From positions 55,204-119,203 of the forward strand of contig NZ_QFRK01000006.1 in assembly GCF_003143855.1 (NCBI RefSeq): a stretch of 64,000 nt of DNA. Reading direction: 5' to 3'. The notes beneath the pieces were generated by a model. The model worked only from the letters and a program-made list of their open reading frames with translations. It was not told the origin of the DNA and ran no database searches. The position numbers were made by a program, and so were the translations under genes. Numbering within the stretch: the first letter of the stretch is position 1; each line of letters starts with the position of its first letter. This document shows positions 62,341 through 64,000 of the stretch, in pieces. The stretch comes from Streptomyces sp. NWU339. Lineage in GTDB: Bacteria; Actinomycetota; Actinomycetes; Streptomycetales; Streptomycetaceae.

Positions 62341-64000
62341 ATGAAGACGACGCGGACCATCGGACGTATCCCCGTACGGGACGTCCGGCCGGCCGTCGAA
62401 TGCGGCAGACGGCCGGCGAAGGCCGTCGTCGGTGAGACGTTCGAGGTGACGGCCACCGTGTTCCGTGAGGGGCACGAGGCGGTGGCCGCCAACGTCGTCC
62501 TGAAGGACCCCGAGGGCCGTCGGCGGCCGTTCATCCCGATGCGGGAGCTGGCGCCGGGCACGGACCGGTGGGGCGCGGAGGTCACCCCGGACATCGTGGG
62601 CCAGTGGACCTACCGCGTCGAGGCGTGGGGCGACCCCATCACGACCTGGCGCCGCCACGCGCGGAACAAGGTGCACGCCGGCATCGACACCGGTCTGGTG
62701 CTGGAGGAGGGCGGCGACCTGTACAAGCGGGCCGCCGCCGGAGTGCCCAAGGGCGACGGCCGCACCGCCGTGCTCGCCGCGGCGAAGCGGCTCCACGACG
62801 ACTCCCTGCCCTGCGCCACCCGGTTGGCGGCGGCGTTGACGCCGGAGGTGGACGCGGTCCTGGCCCGCCACCCGCTGCGGGAACTGGTCACCACCGGCGA
62901 TTCGATGCCCCTGCTCGTGGAACGCGAACGCGCCCTGTACGGCTCCTGGTACGAGTTCTTCCCCCGCTCCGAGGGCACCCCCCACCAGCCGCACGGCACC
63001 TTCCGCACCGCCGCCCGCCGGCTGCCCGCGATCGCCGCCATGGGCTTCGACGTCGTCTACCTCCCGCCCATCCACCCCATCGGCACCACCCACCGCAAGG
63101 GCCGCGACAACACCCTCACCGCCGCCCCCGACGACGTCGGCGTGCCCTGGGCCATCGGCTCCCCCGAGGGCGGCCACGACACCGTCCACCCCCAACTGGG
63201 CACCGCAAAGGACTTCACCTGGTTCGTCCGCCGCGCCGGCGAGCTGGGCCTGGAGGTCGCCCTGGACTTCGCCCTGCAGTGCTCCCCCGACCACCCCTGG
63301 GTGCACAAACACCCCCAGTGGTTCCACCACCGCCCCGACGGCACCATCGCCCACGCGGAGAACCCGCCCAAGAAGTACCAGGACATCTACCCGCTCGCCT
63401 TCGACACCGACCCCGGCGGCCTGGCCGCCGAGGCCTGCCGGCTGCTGCGACACTGGATGGCCATGGGCGTGCGGATCTTCCGGGTGGACAACCCGCACAC
63501 CAAACCGGTCGCCTTCTGGGAACGCGTCCTGGCCGACATCAACCGCACCGACCCCGACGTGGTCTTTCTGGCGGAGGCCTTCACCCGCCCGGCGATGATG
63601 CACACCCTGGCCCAGATCGGCTTCCAGCAGTCCTACACCTACTTCACCTGGCGCACCACCAAGCGGGAACTGACCGAGTACCTCACCGAGCTGGCGGGGG
63701 AGGCGGCCTGCTACATGCGGCCCAACCTGTTCGCCAACACCCCCGACATCCTGCACGCCTACCTGCAGCACGGCGGCCGGCCCGCCTTCGCCGTGCGGGC
63801 CGTGCTGGCCGCCACCCTCTCGCCGTCCTGGGGCATCTACAGCGGCTACGAGCTGTGCGAGAACACCCCGCTGCGGGAGGGCTCCGAGGAGTACCTGCAC
63901 TCGGAGAAGTACCAGCTCACCCCGCGGGACTGGGAGGGCGCCGAACGCCGGGGGGAGTCCCTCGCCCCCCTGATCACCCGCCTCAACACCATCCGACGGG
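62341..64000 (+). CDS. glgE: Alpha-1,4-glucan:maltose-1-phosphate maltosyltransferase, 5' part
   Basis: The open frame runs past the window end: at least 553 codons from ATG 62341 (MKTTRTIGRIPVRDVRPAVE) after GGAGGT. It has the N-domain and the GH13 barrel with GSWYEFFPRSEG, VYLPPIHPIGTTHRKGRDN, the nucleophile region FRVDNPHTKP, LAEAFTRPAMMHTL and PNLFANTPDILHAYL. GlgE transfers maltosyl units from maltose-1-phosphate to alpha-glucan. Expected full length is about 660-680 aa, so about 100-130 residues lie beyond the edge. It is partial at its 3' end. Confidence 0.95.
   Translation, partial: MKTTRTIGRIPVRDVRPAVECGRRPAKAVVGETFEVTATVFREGHEAVAANVVLKDPEGRRRPFIPMRELAPGTDRWGAEVTPDIVGQWTYRVEAWGDPITTWRRHARNKVHAGIDTGLVLEEGGDLYKRAAAGVPKGDGRTAVLAAAKRLHDDSLPCATRLAAALTPEVDAVLARHPLRELVTTGDSMPLLVERERALYGSWYEFFPRSEGTPHQPHGTFRTAARRLPAIAAMGFDVVYLPPIHPIGTTHRKGRDNTLTAAPDDVGVPWAIGSPEGGHDTVHPQLGTAKDFTWFVRRAGELGLEVALDFALQCSPDHPWVHKHPQWFHHRPDGTIAHAENPPKKYQDIYPLAFDTDPGGLAAEACRLLRHWMAMGVRIFRVDNPHTKPVAFWERVLADINRTDPDVVFLAEAFTRPAMMHTLAQIGFQQSYTYFTWRTTKRELTEYLTELAGEAACYMRPNLFANTPDILHAYLQHGGRPAFAVRAVLAATLSPSWGIYSGYELCENTPLREGSEEYLHSEKYQLTPRDWEGAERRGESLAPLITRLNTIRR

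Overview
The window is 64 kb of very high-GC actinobacterial DNA, almost certainly from Streptomyces or a close relative. The evidence is the qcr/cta respiratory cluster, GTG starts with AGGAGG-type ribosome sites, ATGA-coupled operons, a CebR-type operator, a sigma-B/F-type sigma factor, a DUF5133 protein, GlgE and a sortase-type LAETG anchor. No tRNA, rRNA, CRISPR array or intact insertion sequence was recognised.

Region 1 (about 0-9.9 kb) is core chromosome. It holds trpD, then ctaE-qcrC-qcrA-qcrB (cytochrome oxidase subunit III and the bc1 complex), a receiver-like gene, an L,D-transpeptidase lipoprotein and ctaD-ctaF. Strong hairpin terminators close the qcr and ctaDF units. ctaC (oxidase subunit II), normally just upstream of ctaD in Streptomyces, is absent. 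The sequence instead passes into a decayed gene and then into accessory DNA, so a synteny break lies at about 9.9-10.5 kb.

Region 2 (10-33 kb) is accessory, arm-like DNA. It contains a glycosyltransferase pair, a cupin gene behind a clean dyad, phosphoglucomutase, a CbiZ-type amidohydrolase, a long leftward gene run (AMIN-like secreted protein, small protein, MpaB-like oxygenase, SRPBCC, CrtI-like FAD enzyme, conserved hypothetical, SDR), a DUF1996 surface protein, a GNAT and a YihY protein flanking a perfect CebR-type operator, a flavodoxin-like protein, a methyltransferase, and an ArsR-SulP pair.

Region 3 (33-64 kb) is rich in stress and storage genes. It has a giant CtpI-like P-type ATPase with its partner, an ATGA-coupled trio (nucleotidyltransferase, BON-like, metallophosphoesterase) behind a sigma-B-like promoter, a streptogrisin-type protease, hemerythrin, DoxX, catalase, a PucR-type regulator, a YciO/Sua5 protein, dienelactone hydrolase, TauD-type dioxygenase, aldo/keto reductase, an NPP1 protein, a second-type hemC, a sigma-B-family sigma factor facing an ANTAR protein, a VOC protein, and a glycogen/maltosyl set (RsbW-like ATPase, glgX, DUF5133, start of glgE). 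The likely theme is redox, osmotic and envelope stress plus alpha-glucan metabolism.

Gene decay is unusually visible. There are two half-genes fused head-to-head by a deletion (16.3-17.4 kb), a C-terminal MMPL remnant (24.2-24.9 kb), an alcohol dehydrogenase reduced to its two ends (33.6-33.7 kb), a frameshifted DoxX gene (53.1-53.5 kb) and a phase-broken remnant beside ctaD. The best candidates for undescribed biology are the coupled trio at 39-41 kb, the anti-sigma-like ATPase fused translationally to glgX, and the leftward isoprenoid-type redox operon at 18.5-24 kb. All family calls come from reading the sequence; no database search was run.
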